Shown: positions 31,563-43,900, counted from the stretch's first letter. The stretch: DNA of 64,000 nucleotides from Oscheius onirici (GCA_932521025.1 OW051470.1:4512501-4576500); one strand, 5' to 3'. The notes: generated from the sequence alone by a model not told the origin. Made by a program: numbers and translations.

Positions 31563-34500
31563 CTAGAACATGGAGAGGTCGAATACGCGGATATTTCCAC
31601 CTGATCCGGCAGACATAAGTCGAAGTGGATTGCTGTCAATGATGACCATGTCCAGTACAGCATCTCCACCATTTCCGATCTGTTTGAACAAGCTTCCGTC
31701 GCGTGAGTCGAATATTCGAATGTGGCCGTCGACGGAACCCACTACTAGAAGAGGAACAGTTCCGTCAGAAGTCCAGAAAGCACGAGTAATAGCCTAAACT
31801 CAGATGTAACCGCGAACTTTTAGTACAAAAAACCTGGCTCATTGGAGATCGGAAAATACTGCGCGGTGAGGAAGAATTAGTCTCGTAGACGCAAACAGAG
31901 CCGTCATTTCGTCCAACAGCGAACCAAGGATGACTCGTCGAGAAAGACAGACATTCAACACACTGATCCACCTCGTCCTGTAAACACTACTTATAAGAGT
32001 GAAAAAATATTCTGCCAAGATATTTCCAACAAGGTTGACAACGCCCTTCCAGGGCTAAAGTAGAAATTCATTGCTTCGCTCTGGCACGGAGCCCCAGTCG
32101 TTGTTTCTCTTTCATTCCTCCTTTGTTACTCTCCTCCAGTCACTCTCCCTGACCCTCCAAAGAAACTACTGAAATCATATTTAAACCCATCCCCTCCTTA
32201 CCCTAATTTCAAAATGTAAGATCTGAACGGATCGCCCGACCCTTTCCTAGCTTTAATGAATCTCAGTCCTACTGTTCCTTCCCTTCCCCCCCCCCCCCCC
32301 TTGTCAGCATGTTCCTGTCACACAGAAATTATCAAAGTCATAAGAACCCTTCGCGCACTTGCTTTTCCTGTCACGGCTTGTTAAAGCGAGTGTGACCCTA
32401 CTGCGCCCGTACGAGCAAGCTGGCGCGCAGCGAGCTCAAAAAAATTGCGGGAAGCGCAATAAACCTTGCCAAACTGGGGTTTTCACTGCTTTTTTGTCGT
32501 TTTCTTCTGTTCTAATGATGTTTATCGTAAAAAGCATGTTGAAAATAGTCAGTGGAAGAAATAAAATGAAAGAAAACACTTTGAAATGGACGAATATGGC
32601 CGGGTTTTGACATTTTTGTGTAAAAAAGGCCTTTTTACTGCTAGATTGACTTTCTTCTGCTATTATAGTCTGTTAAAAAATGTAGAGAGCATTTTTTAAA
32701 TTGGCCCGCGCTTTTTCATTGACTGAGTATCCAACATTTACATGCTGCAACGTGCTACGAAGCTAAATTCCCGCCAGTTTGATTTGAAAATTGTTCTAAA
32801 AAGAAAGCGCGGGCCAATTCAAAAAATGCTCTCTACATTTTGAATATATTTGGGCGGCTCGAGCCGAGCCGGTTTTTGACCCTCGGGCCGTCTCGAATTG
32901 AAGAGGTCCACGAGCCGGCTCGGCTCGAAGAAAATTCGAGCCGGCTCGAGCCAAAAAATGTCCAATTTTCGTCTATTTTTTGCAAAACAGGACAAAATGT
33001 CAAGTGTAATGTTATAAATTACTGGGTAGGGCGTATCTATCAGGCGTGTGCATAATTTTTTAGGAAAAATGTTGTATTTTTGGAATAACTTTTTGTAGGA
33101 CGCACGAAAATAGCTTTTTCAAAAAAGAAAAAATTGGTGTGAGCAAGCTCTATCCAATGGTGTATATATCGGTAACTTTTCCAAAAGTGGCTTTCAAAAA
33201 GTGGTCCAAACGATCGAAAACAATATGATAAGTCTCGGAAGAGCCTAAAACAGACTCAAAACGCATAAAAACCACTTTTGCAAAATTTTATTTTTGACCC
33301 ATGATACCCCCATCATGGGTTGAACTACCTGAACTTCAGAGGCGAGTTTCTCGAAAACTTTCCATTGGGCCATCTTTGTTCCATACAGGATTTTGTAGCC
33401 CAGATTGAGCTCTTTCAAAGTGCATCGGTCGATTTGTCCAATTCGAACCCGTTAGAGCTGTGCAACTGCCTGAAGTTTGTCACTTTCGCAATTTGGACCC
33501 TCTACATCTCAGCGAGAAAAAATTTCTGGGAAATCGGGTCGCGGCTATCAATGTTTTTCATCAAGACCTTCAAATTTGTAATTGGACGTTCTGTGAAAAT
33601 TGGCCGGGATGTGCGCTAAACAGCTCTACTCTAAAGAAAAAAAAATTTGCTTCAGCTAAAACTCTATTTTCGTGCATCCTACAAAAAGTTATTCCAAAAA
33701 TACAACATTTTTTCTAAAAATTATGCACACACCTGATACTATAACTTTGTTCCTCTGGAGCTATAACACAACTTCTATTAAAAATGGGAATCCCTTTTTA
33801 GACTTTCGTAAAATGTCCGTTTTTCTTTAGGCTCGAGCCGAGCCAGCTCGGCTCGCCCTACCCCGTCGAGCCGAAATTTTTCGAAACCCAAGTATAATTT
33901 TTAACAGACTATATTTTGATATTTCTCGTTGTATCTTGTCAGAAGGATTGATTTACCTGGAGAAATAGGTAGGAAAGAAGAAAAAATTGATGAAAAACGA
34001 CGTTTTCGGTATTCTTGGAATAAAAATGTTTTGAAAAGCCGCGCAAAAGTACGGTCGAATCAGCCCGCCTTTTTTTCGTAGGTACACACTCGCTTTAAAA
34101 ACTAATTTGTGCACAAAGTTCCCCTCCTTATCCTCAATTAGAGCTTCAGACAGACACACAAACACACACACAGACTTGTGAGCAATATAAAATAGATAAA
34201 ATAAATTACCGGTAATACTTCGGCTGGCTACCCCCTATTTGAATTTTTTGCGCGGGAACTTGCGACAAAGACCCAAATTTCTCGTTTTTCACCATTTTTA
34301 GACTTTCTAAGTAAGTTTATCGCATTCTACGCTAAAAACCACCTCAGGAACCTGAAGAATAACTTGAAACTCGCTCGAAATAACCAAAATTGGTCATGTT
34401 GTTTCCATTCGAGCCGTTTTTCGTAAAGCGACGTATGTTATCTGCATTCTCCATGTTCCTGAGGTGGTTTTTGGCGTAGAATGCGATAAACTTACTTAGA

Positions 34501-36224
34501 AAGTCTAAAAATGGGTGGAAAATGGTGAAAAACGAGAAATTTGGGCCTTTGTCGCAAGTTCCCGCGCAAAAAATTCAAATAGGGGGTAACCAGCCGAAGT
34601 ATTACCAAATTACCTCGTCATCGAAGGTCTTGGCATCATTGAGTGGGGCAATTTCCGATACGCGACGAAGACTGTCCTCTTGAGCAGTGTTGATGATATA
34701 CACAAAACCTGAACCCGGAATAACACGAAGCCGCTGTCAAGCTGACCTTTTTGTGTGCCAATTAAAGCCACTGGTTGTGTGAGATGATGCTGAAGAGCAG
34801 TGATCGGACTATTGAAGTGTAGTTGAGTCGACGATTGCTCTTTCAGCTGCCATAGACGCACGGTTCCGTCGACATAGCCTGCCAGCACTCGTTTCCCATC
34901 CGGCATAAGTTGGCCGACTGAACATGAAGCTCCACTGCCCGAGTAAACCTAAACATTTTCAGTGAAGAAAGAAACGTGTCAACACGAAGCCTTGGATTGA
35001 ACAACTCCTTTGGGACCAATAAGCCACATCCAGATCATTCCGTCTTTGTCTCCGGCAAAAAGAATGTCACTTGTTGTATGCCATGTCAACCATTCGAGGT
35101 CGTTACAATCATTGACCTCAGCCCGAGTGGCCAGGGAGGGAATATGAGTGATCACAATTTTACCACTCATGTCACCGGTAGCCAGAAGGCTCTCGGAAGA
35201 GTTGAACAAAACCTGTGTGACAGAGTCCTGGTGCGTAATCTTCAGCACCGGTTCCGTTTCTGAAAAAAAGGAAGTTATTCCGTACGGTTGATCTCTGCAC
35301 AAATTTTGCCTGTTTCAACGGGGATAGTCATAGCCAAAAAAAAAGCTTTTTTGAAAAGCATTGAGTGTTTTCTTTAAAGAGTTACTATTACAAGGTTGGC
35401 AACGCCCTTCCAGGGCTAAAGTAGAAATTCATGACTTCGCTGTCACGGAGCCCTAGTCGTGGTTTCCCTGTTCCCCTTGTCACTGTCACTATACGTTCCA
35501 GTCACTCCCTGTCCCTCCAAAGAAACAATTAAACTCATAAGAACCCTTTGTGCACTTGCTTTTCCTGTCATGGCTTGTTTAAAACTAATTTGTCAAAGCT
35601 CCCCTCGTTATCCTCAATTAAAGCTTCAGACAGACACACAAACATACAGACTTGGGAGCAATTTAAAGTGGATAAATTTCTAACAACCAAAGTTACTGTT
35701 CTTCAATATATCTTTAAAACAATTTGAAAACAAGCGCTCTATCAAAAGGTTAACAAAGCAGAAACTCCCGATTTGAAAAATGCAACAAAAAAGTTACCAG
35801 ATTTGTTCTGATCGAACAGATAAGCCACGTCGTCCTCGCCCCCGGTGGCCAACCAGCGATGAGCGGCGACAGCGATGGCAAAGCAATCTTGTTCGTGAGC
35901 CTGTAAGGCGGTACAGCTGTCATCGGTAACTTCTTCGTCTTCCATTGCCGACGCACTGAAAATGTTAAGATAAAAACAAGGAGGACAATAAAAACTTACT
36001 TTGAAGAACCGGGCATTTCGTCATCATCGCTTGCGTAATGGTCTTCAGCCCGTCCATCGCACTCATAGATCTGCAAAAGGCTTGGTTACGGATCACTTTG
36101 GAAAAAAATTGATGTTTGGCTTCGAACTAAAATAAAAAAAAAGTACCTGCGCAATATCTTTCTCGCTGATTTGCTCGTTTTCGTCTTCTTCGTCATCTAT
36201 AGCATGACGCTGATCTTCCTCCAT
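31563..36224 (-). CDS. aamp: Angio-associated migratory cell protein homologue (WD40)
   Basis: Starts at 36224; exon 1 (36224-36147) encodes an acidic 26-residue stretch, and exon 2 another acidic part. WD repeats then follow across exons near 35.9-35.8, 35.27-34.99, 34.95-34.61, 31.98-31.84 and 31.80-31.56 kb. Recognisable blades include AHEQDCFAIAVAAHRWLATG, HQDSVTQVLFNSSESLLATG, WHTTSDILFAGDKDGMIWMW, DGKRVLAGYVDGTVRLW and FAVGRNDGSVCVYE; the protein ends GGNIRVFDLSMF. The acidic N-terminus plus a single propeller matches AAMP, a cytosolic protein linked in yeast to ribosome biogenesis (Sqt1). One intron (about 34.61-31.98 kb) is 2.6 kb long and filled with nested mobile elements; another (about 35.8-35.3 kb) carries one of the same repeats. 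TTTCAG lies 5 nt before the ATG, 114 nt downstream of KXD1. Confidence 0.85.
32666..33912. mobile_element. Inverted-repeat element inside the TTAA element
   Basis: TATAGTCTGTTAAAAA at the left and TTTTTAACAGACTATA at the right form terminal inverted repeats. Inside, TGTAGAGAGCATTTTTT with GGCCCGCGCTTT (32681-32837) is a smaller palindrome, and GGCTCGAGCCGAGCC marks both ends of a further block (about 32855-33885). Confidence 0.6.
33041..33737. mobile_element. Innermost inverted-repeat element
   Basis: Left CAGGCGTGTGCATAATTTTT plus GTTGTATTTTTGGAATAAC and right GTTATTCCAAAAATACAAC plus AAAAATTATGCACACACCTG are inverted repeats. It interrupts the GGCTCGAGCC-bounded block. Confidence 0.6.
34211..34606. 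mobile_element. MITE inserted at an AAMP splice donor
   Basis: Terminal inverted repeats GGTAATACTTCGGCTGG and CCAGCCGAAGTATTACC, arms about 150 bp long. Perfect 8-bp direct repeat AAATTACC at 34203-34210 and 34607-34614. On the minus strand the inner copy reads GGTAATTT and supplies the GT of the AAMP 5' splice site. Confidence 0.8.
35394..35685 (+). repeat. Dispersed repeat, uninterrupted copy
   Basis: Lies in an AAMP intron. Runs from AACGCCCTTCCAGGGCTAAA to GCTTCAGACAGACACAC and matches the split copy at 32026-34202, with an internal deletion of roughly 100 nt. Confidence 0.7.
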
Positions 36225-36229
36225 TGATC

Positions 36230-36235
36230 CTGAAA
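36230..36235 (-). promoter_or_regulatory. Candidate spliced-leader acceptor for AAMP
   Basis: TTTCAG ends 5 nt before the AAMP ATG and lies just downstream of the KXD1 stop, as expected for the second gene of an operon. Confidence 0.5.
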
Positions 36236-36337
36236 TTCCGTTTATTGAGAAGGAAAAAATATGATGAGATCGAGAAAGAGCCACGGGGAAAAATCGGAAT
36301 CGCGATATGGACTAACAAATTGGAAAATAAACGAAAG

Positions 36338-36718
36338 CTATTCTTCTTCTTCCTCCGCAGGCCGAATTGCTTTGATGTGCACCTGCTCGTAGACAGAGGG
36401 ATGTTTTTGGGCCAACGTAGTCTTGAACAGGCGTATTTTCTTGAAGATGAACTCCAGGTCTGTCTTCATCTGTAGAACCGTTTCCTTGTGCCGCTGTGTG
36501 TCTCTTCTAGCTCTTTCCAATCGCTTCTCACTCAACTGATTGCAGTTCGAGAGCATCTCATTCGTTTTTTCAAATTTCTTCAAACTGGCTCGCTGTTCAT
36601 CAATCAACGTTTTCAGCGTATCTTCATCAATTTGCGACGTCAATGCAACGATAAGATGTTGATCTTGATGACTGTCGCTCGAATCTTGAGAGCCATCGTG
36701 GAAAAATGGGGAATTCAT
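36338..36718 (-). CDS. kxd-1: KxDL motif-containing protein (BORC/BLOC-1-related subunit KXD1)
   Basis: Single exon, 126 residues, ATG at 36718. After a polar N-terminus comes the family core: [42 protein letters not shown] and [21 protein letters not shown] with QKHP. The FEKTNEML and M-K-x-D-L-x-x-I-F-x-x-I-R segments, including the K-T-D-L (KxDL) motif, are diagnostic. KXD1 is a coiled-coil subunit of BORC/BLOC-1-related complexes, which position lysosomes and related organelles. The C-terminus adds EEEEE. It lies 114 nt upstream of AAMP on the same strand and may head a four-gene operon. Confidence 0.85.
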   Translation of the reverse strand: MNSPFFHDGSQDSSDSHQDQHLIVALTSQIDEDTLKTLIDEQRASLKKFEKTNEMLSNCNQLSEKRLERARRDTQRHKETVLQMKTDLEFIFKKIRLFKTTLAQKHPSVYEQVHIKAIRPAEEEEE

Positions 36719-37523
36719 AAGTCTAAATTAATTTTTTGGGATAGATGTACGTATTTTGGCTCTTCTGTCTTTTGAGTGAAACAAAACTTGAAACGAAAAT
36801 CGGATAATTGTGCAGGATACAGCGAAGGTAAGGTAAAAAGAATTAAGAAAGAAAATTTGCTCATTGCCCTCGTTTTTGTTCCTAAAAAAGCGGCGGGAAA
36901 AATTTTGGGTTGAAAAATACCGTGGTTTTTTTTTCACAAGCTCGGAAAACATCCAAACGTCTTTTTTATTCACTGTCCGTCAAAATATGCATAAAAGCGA
37001 TGTACAGAATTGGAAAATCTGAAAACCGGGGCTTCTTCTTTTTTTTGCACAGATAAGAAAACAGAATAGGCCATGGGAAAGAAATTTCATGTAACAGTCG
37101 AAAAAAAAAACGAAAGCGCATTGAAAGAAAGGCGAAAGGACCCACAATAACATTGCGCTAGATCATCAGGCGCTCAGTATCTCTCTGTTTCGCATTTCAC
37201 AGCTGTCTCACTCGAGCAAACCGCTCGCGTCGCAACGCAACCGGCGACCATCCTACGTGGCCGTGCTTCCCGCCGGGCCGCCAGTCGATAGTTGGCTAGG
37301 CGCCCTCCCCCGACCGGTCCGTCGCCCAGCCGAGCACACAGCCCCCCGCGCTATATTCCCCCAAGTGTATACTATATTCCCATCTTTTTTTCTCGTTTGC
37401 CGTTTCTCGGATATGGTCGCCGCCTTCGGCGAATGCTAGTCCTTCCTCAGCTTCAGCTCTACAGGCCACTTGGCAGCCAAAGCGCCTCATCAACGTGTAG
37501 TTACATTCCGGGAGTACACAAAA
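36719..37523. other. Divergent promoter region between KXD1 and EPC
   Basis: About 800 nt, GC-rich near 37200-37340, no convincing coding sequence. Likely holds the EPC 5' UTR and both promoters. Confidence 0.45.
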
Positions 37524-40445
37524 ATGGCCACGACGTCGAAAGTCAGTTTCCGAGCCCGGGCATTGGATTCCAACAAGCCGATGGGTGTCTACTACACCAG
37601 GGAGTTGCCCGAACTGTCCGAATGTGCTCCAATTGCTCGTTCCGTCATGCAAATGCCCACAGGCATGGAGAAGGACGAAGAAATGGTGAGTTCGATGCAG
37701 CGCCGCTCGATCGATCGTGCAGCATGTCCTATTTTTAGCCTAAACTACATAGTATACATAGGTACATCGTATAGTAGCACAAGATTTGGGGATGAAAGTG
37801 TTTTATAGCTGGGAATCTCCCCCGTAATCGCAGACGGTCAGTCGTGACGTCACTCTCACAGTGGGAGACCCCGCGAATCGATTGCCGCGCAAAGAGTCTC
37901 GTCCTTGTTATGTCTCGTGGGGTTCACGTTTACTCGAGTCTGAATTTCGAACCTCATTATGTAAATTGAAGCAAAAAAAGTCATGGTTTGTTGGCGCACG
38001 TCTTGGATACACGAGCAACAGTTGTCTAAAGTTAGACAATTTGATGCAAAAGAATGCGGATAAAAATTTTTGCAATAGAAAAAACTACCTGCTTGTCCGG
38101 CATTTTTTTTGGTTATAATAAGTGTCTCATTCTCAATATGCAAACTTTATCCTCTCATTTGATTAATCTGACCTGATGAGGAATACTTCTAACGGGGAAA
38201 TGAAAGAGATAAGCGAAAGAACCAGTAAACTAAAGCGCTCTAACATTTTCTTTCAGGAATTACATCTTCAAGAGGTCATTGTTGCTCAACAAGCCAGTAC
38301 ATCCGGCGGAAAAGGCGATAACCCCGTCATTCCCACGCCGAAGGTCTATCCTATAAAAGAAGAGCGTTACAATTGCGTATATCCAGCACAGTCCCCACTA
38401 AAGAATGACCAGTACATCAAAGTTCAAGGTTGGTTCTAAAGTTAAATTTGTACAAGCGAGCAAGGCTCATTCTAAGACCGAAATCTTTGAAGTTTTATAA
38501 ATAAAATAATAAAAGCATTTTTAGCATGGGTCTCTTTGGATCAGGAGGAGCCTGACTATGATTACGATTCTGAAGATGAAAAATGGCTGAAAGAACGACC
38601 ACATATCGATGAACGAAGTTTTGAGAAAGTTTTTGATGCCTTCGAAGCACAATCAACGGGACATATCTGCACTCCAGAAGATATCAAAGGATTATTACCA
38701 CGTGAGTATTTCTTCAAGTAATAAAAAACATATTTTTTCAGAACATACCGAAGACTTTGTCGGCGAGATCTATGACTACTGGATACAAAAGAGAACACAT
38801 GCTGCGAAAAATGTCAAAAACTTCGCAACCGGTGTTGGAGGCTTGATTCCAAGGATACGAACTGACTGCCGAAAAGATTCGACGGGCATAAATCCATATG
38901 TGGCGTTCCGAAGGCGAGCCGAGAAGATGCAAACGAGGAAACATCGGAAGAATGACGAAGATTCGTACGAGAAGGTTTGTACTCTTTTATTTTATGCTAA
39001 TATGGTTTTCATTCAGGTTCTAAAAGTCACATTTGATCTCAGTAAGGCCCATCTTTTGGTGGATATGATCAGAAGACGAGAGAAGACCAAAGCAGCGTTG
39101 ATAGACTTCGATTCGGAGATTTTTGCCAAAAGGATGCAGCTTGAAGACTTTGGAAACAGTATTTACGGTCAAGTCATGTCAAAGATGCGACAGAATGAGA
39201 AGATACCAGCGACACCGACAAATGGATCAAGGGCAGATTCCGTACGGCTTTTATTGAAAGTTTTCACAATCCATTTTTTAGGATGGTGGTGCGAAGAAGA
39301 AGAAAAAATCCGGCAAACCTCGCGGAGTTCGACCTGCCACTCTGGACAGAGAAATACCAACGCCGGTATGTTATGTTTTTCCTGGAAATCAAGATTTATT
39401 AATTACAATTAAAATACCTTGGTTCAGGCGTGGATGAAGGAGATGAACAAAGTTTGGAACAAACCGCCGGCGATGGGAGGAGTCAGCGCTGTCACAGAAG
39501 TCGACCGTCATGTCCAAGCCACTCAAGACGCTCACCAAGATGGCCGTTACACTTTCAAGCGGAGACGTGGCTGTATTTACAGGGCTCCTATTTTACCAAC
39601 AAGAGAAGGCGTTTCCGACAGTCATCATGTCCACAAAGAAGCTGTACGTTTTGCCATCGAAATTACCGCACAAACATGGATTGTTTAAAAAGATTTTTTT
39701 AGACCCGTCCTGAGCTACGGTTCGTCCCAATAGAGCTGCCAGACGTGAATGGTGACTACCGCCCTGCTATCCCAGTTCGTCGACGCATTGGACGCGGTGG
39801 CCGAATAATCTACGACCGCATCAACAACGAAGAATCGAGAGTTCCGAAGAATGGCTTCGATCCGTTCGAGGAAAATTTCATCGTGGAAACTCTGCCAAAG
39901 CCTTACCGTTCTAAGCCGGTGCCATGGGCATCTCTGCTTCGCTATGAGAAATATTTCCCCTACAACGACGAGGAAAGAGAACGAAAATGGCTAACTAGTG
40001 CTGAAGAAGACCTAAAAGAGGAAACCCCTCCGAAAAATGATCAAAAGAATTCGGATGAGAACTCGGGAAACGGGCAGCCGGGCAGAGTGACAGCTCTAGA
40101 TGACAGGAGCAAGGTAGCTAACAGGGTTGTGAGGTGTTAAAAAGCGCGGTTTAGGAGGTACCAGCTGAAGAATGGAGGGAAGCCAGTGGCTCTCCAACTG
40201 AATCGAACTCGTCGACCGAGTGGACGCCGCCGTCACTTGGGGCGAGAGCTGCTGCTTTTGCACTTCTGCCCGGAGTGGAAGATGCCAAGACAGGCGATTT
40301 TCATCCACAAGCCGGAAAAATCAAAGAGTTTGTTTTTCTCGTTTCTGACCAGTTTTTGTGGAATAAAGCAAGGCTGATAGCGCAAATTTTCTCGAGAAAT
40401 TGGAAGGGAAATAGTGGGAATAATGAACATGCTACTCGGGGTTAG
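37524..40445 (+). CDS. epc-1: Enhancer of polycomb homologue (NuA4/TIP60 subunit)
   Basis: Exon 1 (37524-37685) encodes the EPcA start: SKVSFRARALDSNKPMGVYY, then QMPTGMEKDEEM. A 571-nt intron leads to exon 2 at 38257 (VIPTPKVYPIKEERYN). Later exons give EPDYDYDSEDEKWL, VGEIYDYWIQKRTHAAKN, NPYVAFRRRAEKMQTRKHRK with NDEDSYEK, and LVDMIRRREKTKAAL. The downstream part includes DGRYTFKRRRGCIYRAP and VRRRIGRGGRIIYDR, matching the GCxYxAP and RRxGRGGRxxxDR blocks of EPC1/2. EPC scaffolds the Piccolo-NuA4 histone acetyltransferase module. The frame stops at 40140, but a 45-nt GTAGCT...GTTTAG intron (40114-40156) opens a protein-like continuation (EVPAEEWREASGSPTESNSS) to 40445; I take the longer form with reserve. 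The exon near 39.43-39.65 kb has competing open frames. Confidence 0.85.
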
Positions 40446-40927
40446 AAAATCAACTCACCGTTCCATTTCCAGATCCATAATGGGTGTGGCAACGCTGATG
40501 GATTGTACAACGGCTTATATTCTTCCGCCTGCACCTATTGGTACCCTTTAGTTGCATCTCCTATCCCCCCTTCAACTAATCTATCTCAGTGATCTTTTTG
40601 ATTTCGTTTTCCCTTTAATACGAGGTCCACTATGTATATCTATTTTTGATCGTGTTATCTCGACATTTTTACCCTCTTTGCTCTCTCTCCGCACTCTTTA
40701 AACACGCTCTAATCTACACAGGTATTGTTTCCCCGTTAATGTCTTTTCTTCCTTATTCACCCTCAAATACTTCTCCCCCTGCGCTGCATGTGTAAGCAGA
40801 AAAAAAGTTCAAAAAGGAAATAAAAATCAATAAATTTTATGTGTACATTATCACAGCCAGTAAAGGGGGAATCGATAAAAATTACTTAGAATAGAATGAG
40901 AAGGGTAAAAAATAGGGTCCCGACACA
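40446..40927. other. Convergent 3' intergenic region
   Basis: Pyrimidine-rich sequence between the EPC and GMAP-210 3' ends, with AATAAA-like signals near 40820-40835. No gene seen. Confidence 0.5.
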
Positions 40928-43900
40928 TTATTTGTTTAAAAGTTCGTCAAGACACTGCGAAGAGGGTACCCGTACAGTTTGGACATCGGTTTGCAGCGCC
41001 CGCTGCTCGCGTCGATCTACCGGAAGTTGAGGCGCTGTTCGACTTGATTCTGACTCGTTTTCAAGAAAGCGCACAAATTGTTCGGTCAGACTTAGAGAGT
41101 TCTGGCTAGCTTTAGCTACAGATCCTGTTGCGCCTTTCGGATAAAAAAGAGCGGAGATCTGGAAGCGGTGGAGGAATAAGCAAATGGACTGAAAGAAACC
41201 AACCTTTTCTACGTCTTCTTTCGGATATTGGAGGATACTGGCCAACAGAAGGGCAATATCCGCCTTTTTGTCTACTGGTGCAAAGAAGTAGCTCATGAAG
41301 AGACTACGCAACGTGGCATCGTCGATCCGGTAACTAGTCTTGCCGTCTTGAGCCAATGACTTTAGGTCTTCAACTTGATTCTCCAGATCTTCTGAATAGA
41401 TAAAAATAATAGAACCAAAGAAACCCAGAAACAAACCAATTATCTTCTGTCGACTAGTAGTATCCCGTTGTGCGGCTTCAAGTTCGTCTTCTACCATTTG
41501 TTTGTCCAATTTTATTTTCTCCAGTTCGTCTCGGACATGACTAATTTGAGTCGAAAGATCCTACACTTATTGTTTTAGATATGTTTGATAAAAAGTAAAA
41601 CGTACGTCTACTTTGAACTGCAGCTGCAAACAGGTGTGTTGATAGCTGGCACTTTCTTTCTGATGATCATTCGATATCTCCTTCAACACTCCTTGCAATG
41701 AGGCGAGTGCATCCGCTGTTTCCTGCCGGATTCTTTCGACAATCCGAGCTTCGGACTTCCACTGCTCAGCTTCCTTTTCAGCGTCATCCAATCGCATGGT
41801 CAAATCTACTACACGAAGCTGAAAAGTAGAATAGCAGAGACAAGAGTCGAGGAAACCTCAAGAACACGAGATTGTTCACTAGCTCCTTCTGTAGCAGAAT
41901 GATGCGACTTCTGGAGGTCGGTCACCATAGCCCGAAGATCCATTTCGCGTTTTTCTGCTTCAATCGCTTCAGCTGTAGACGTTTCCTCCATTAGAAGCAT
42001 ATGAGATTTCAGACGCGCAAGTTCCTTTTCACGGGCCTCTTTTTCCGAACGTTCGCTGAACAATCAAATGAAACAATTCTCAGGTAAGTTTACCGAGACA
42101 AAGCTTCTTCCAAACTTGCTTGATTAGCCACATGAGAAGCAAGATCTGAGATGGACTTATCACGTTGTTCCAGCTGAGCAATCACATTCTGGAGCTCAGT
42201 ATAGTAGCGAACGCTCTCTTCGTGCTTTTCGGTAACAATCTAAATATTCTTGTGAACACACTTCTAACAATATCTCCCTACCCGTCTGAACTCCTCATTT
42301 TGCGCCTGAAGTTGACTGTTCTGTTCTGACAGGTCCGACTGATGATTGGCCAGCTGCAGCTCTTGAAGTCGGCGAACAGAAGCTTCGAGATCCTCTCGAA
42401 GAGACTGAACTTCTAGATCGTGCTGTTCTCTAATGAGAGACATTTCAGCTTCATGATCCTTTTGCTCCAAATCGAAAGAATTTGAGATTTCCGAAGTTGA
42501 GGTGGCGGCAGCTGTTCGAAGCAGATCGTCTTTTTCCTCTCTCAAGTGGTGCAGTTCTTGTTCCAACTTTAGAATTTGGCGTTCTTTGTCATCGATCTGA
42601 AAAGATTCTATGGTGACTTTAAACAGAAAAAAAACTTACTATGGGTCTTTGCTCCTGCAATTGATCAGCTGCTTCCTGATATTGAACCTGGAGGAGATTA
42701 TTTTGCACGATGAGATCATCAACACAGCATTGTCGAACTCCAACTTCTTTTTTCTGTTCTTCAACATCAGCTCTGAGTTTCTCGCATTCATCCGTTTTTT
42801 CAGAGTTTGCAGCCAACGCCTCCTTTAACTGTTTCGTCAACGATTCCACTGGCTGGCTCTCTTGATTTTCCAGCTCGTTCAAGCGATCTTTCAATCCATC
42901 CCGAACTTCCTCCAACAATCTACAAACGAGCTATATATCGAAAGTCATGCGATGAGTACCTGACTTTCTGCTCCAAGAGATCAGCACGTTCCTTCTCGTT
43001 TGCGTCGTTGTCCTGGGTCAAGTTCTGATATTGAGCCATCAGATCAATTTTCTCTTCGAGAATCGAATTTTTGTTACGTAGGGCGTCTCCTTCTTCCTTT
43101 AGTTGATCGATAACTTTTTCGTACTTTTCCTCTGACGGATCATTCTGGATTCTGGAATACATTCGTGAACACCGACTATGAAAGAAATCACTCTCTGATG
43201 GTTTCACTGAGCTTCTCGTTATCATCGATTAGGCGTTTGTTCAATACTCGTAGTTCTTCCAGTTCTTCCTCGAACATAACAACAGTATCGCGGAAACGCT
43301 CAACTTCCGTTTTCAGCAACGATCCTTCATTCTTTGATGACTCCAAAGCAGCTTTCATGCGGTTGAGTTCGTCGTCAACTGGTCTCACATCTACAGAGTC
43401 TTTCAAACGAATAAAATCATCTGTCAACTGTTTCAGCTGTCTTTCCGTTTCCGTATGTTCTCGGCGACATTGCTCATAGCGTTCTTCGTATTCTATCAGA
43501 TTCGCACGCAGAGTATCTAAAACGAATTGTGCTGCTACGAACTAGCCAGAACTAACCGATTCTTTGGATGAGATCTTGGTTTCTGACTGCAATTCCGCTG
43601 TTACTCTCTTTGTAAACTTCGTACTCAGAGTTGAGATCGTTGTAAGCTCGAGTCATCTCAGCTGTTTGTCGCCTGAATGTGGACGAAACTTGAACGAAAA
43701 GAATGTAAAACTAACTTCAAACTTTCATAGCCATTGAGCTGCGTCGTCTGTTCTTCCAACCTATCAGATAAGACCAGATTGGCATCTGTCAGTTCCTGAA
43801 AACCAGATAAGGACGCTTTTTGGACGATTGATACCTGCATTTTCTGCTGCAGTCTAGACATCTCCTCCTCTCTTCGATTAACTTCAGACTGCAATTCTTC

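Larger units (their letters stand above)
32385..34094. mobile_element. piggyBac-like TTAA element with nested insertions
   Basis: Ends AGCGAGTGTG and CACACTCGCT are inverted repeats, directly flanked by TTAA (32381-32384 and 34095-34098). An empty-site relative exists at 35.58 kb. No transposase reading frame is visible, and the interior consists of further inverted-repeat elements. Confidence 0.65.
32026..34202 (+). repeat. Dispersed repeat, copy split by a later insertion
   Basis: The segment 32026-32384 (AACGCCCTTCCAGGGCTAAA through TGTCACGGCTTGTTAA) and 34095-34202 (TTAAAAACTAATTTG through GCTTCAGACAGACACAC) are the two halves of a repeat present uninterrupted at 35394-35685. The intervening 32385-34094 is an inserted element. 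Confidence 0.75.

Noticed and set aside
32281-32302. Poly-C run as a possible regulatory motif
   Set aside because: A simple homopolymer within repeat sequence; similar runs occur in the other elements.
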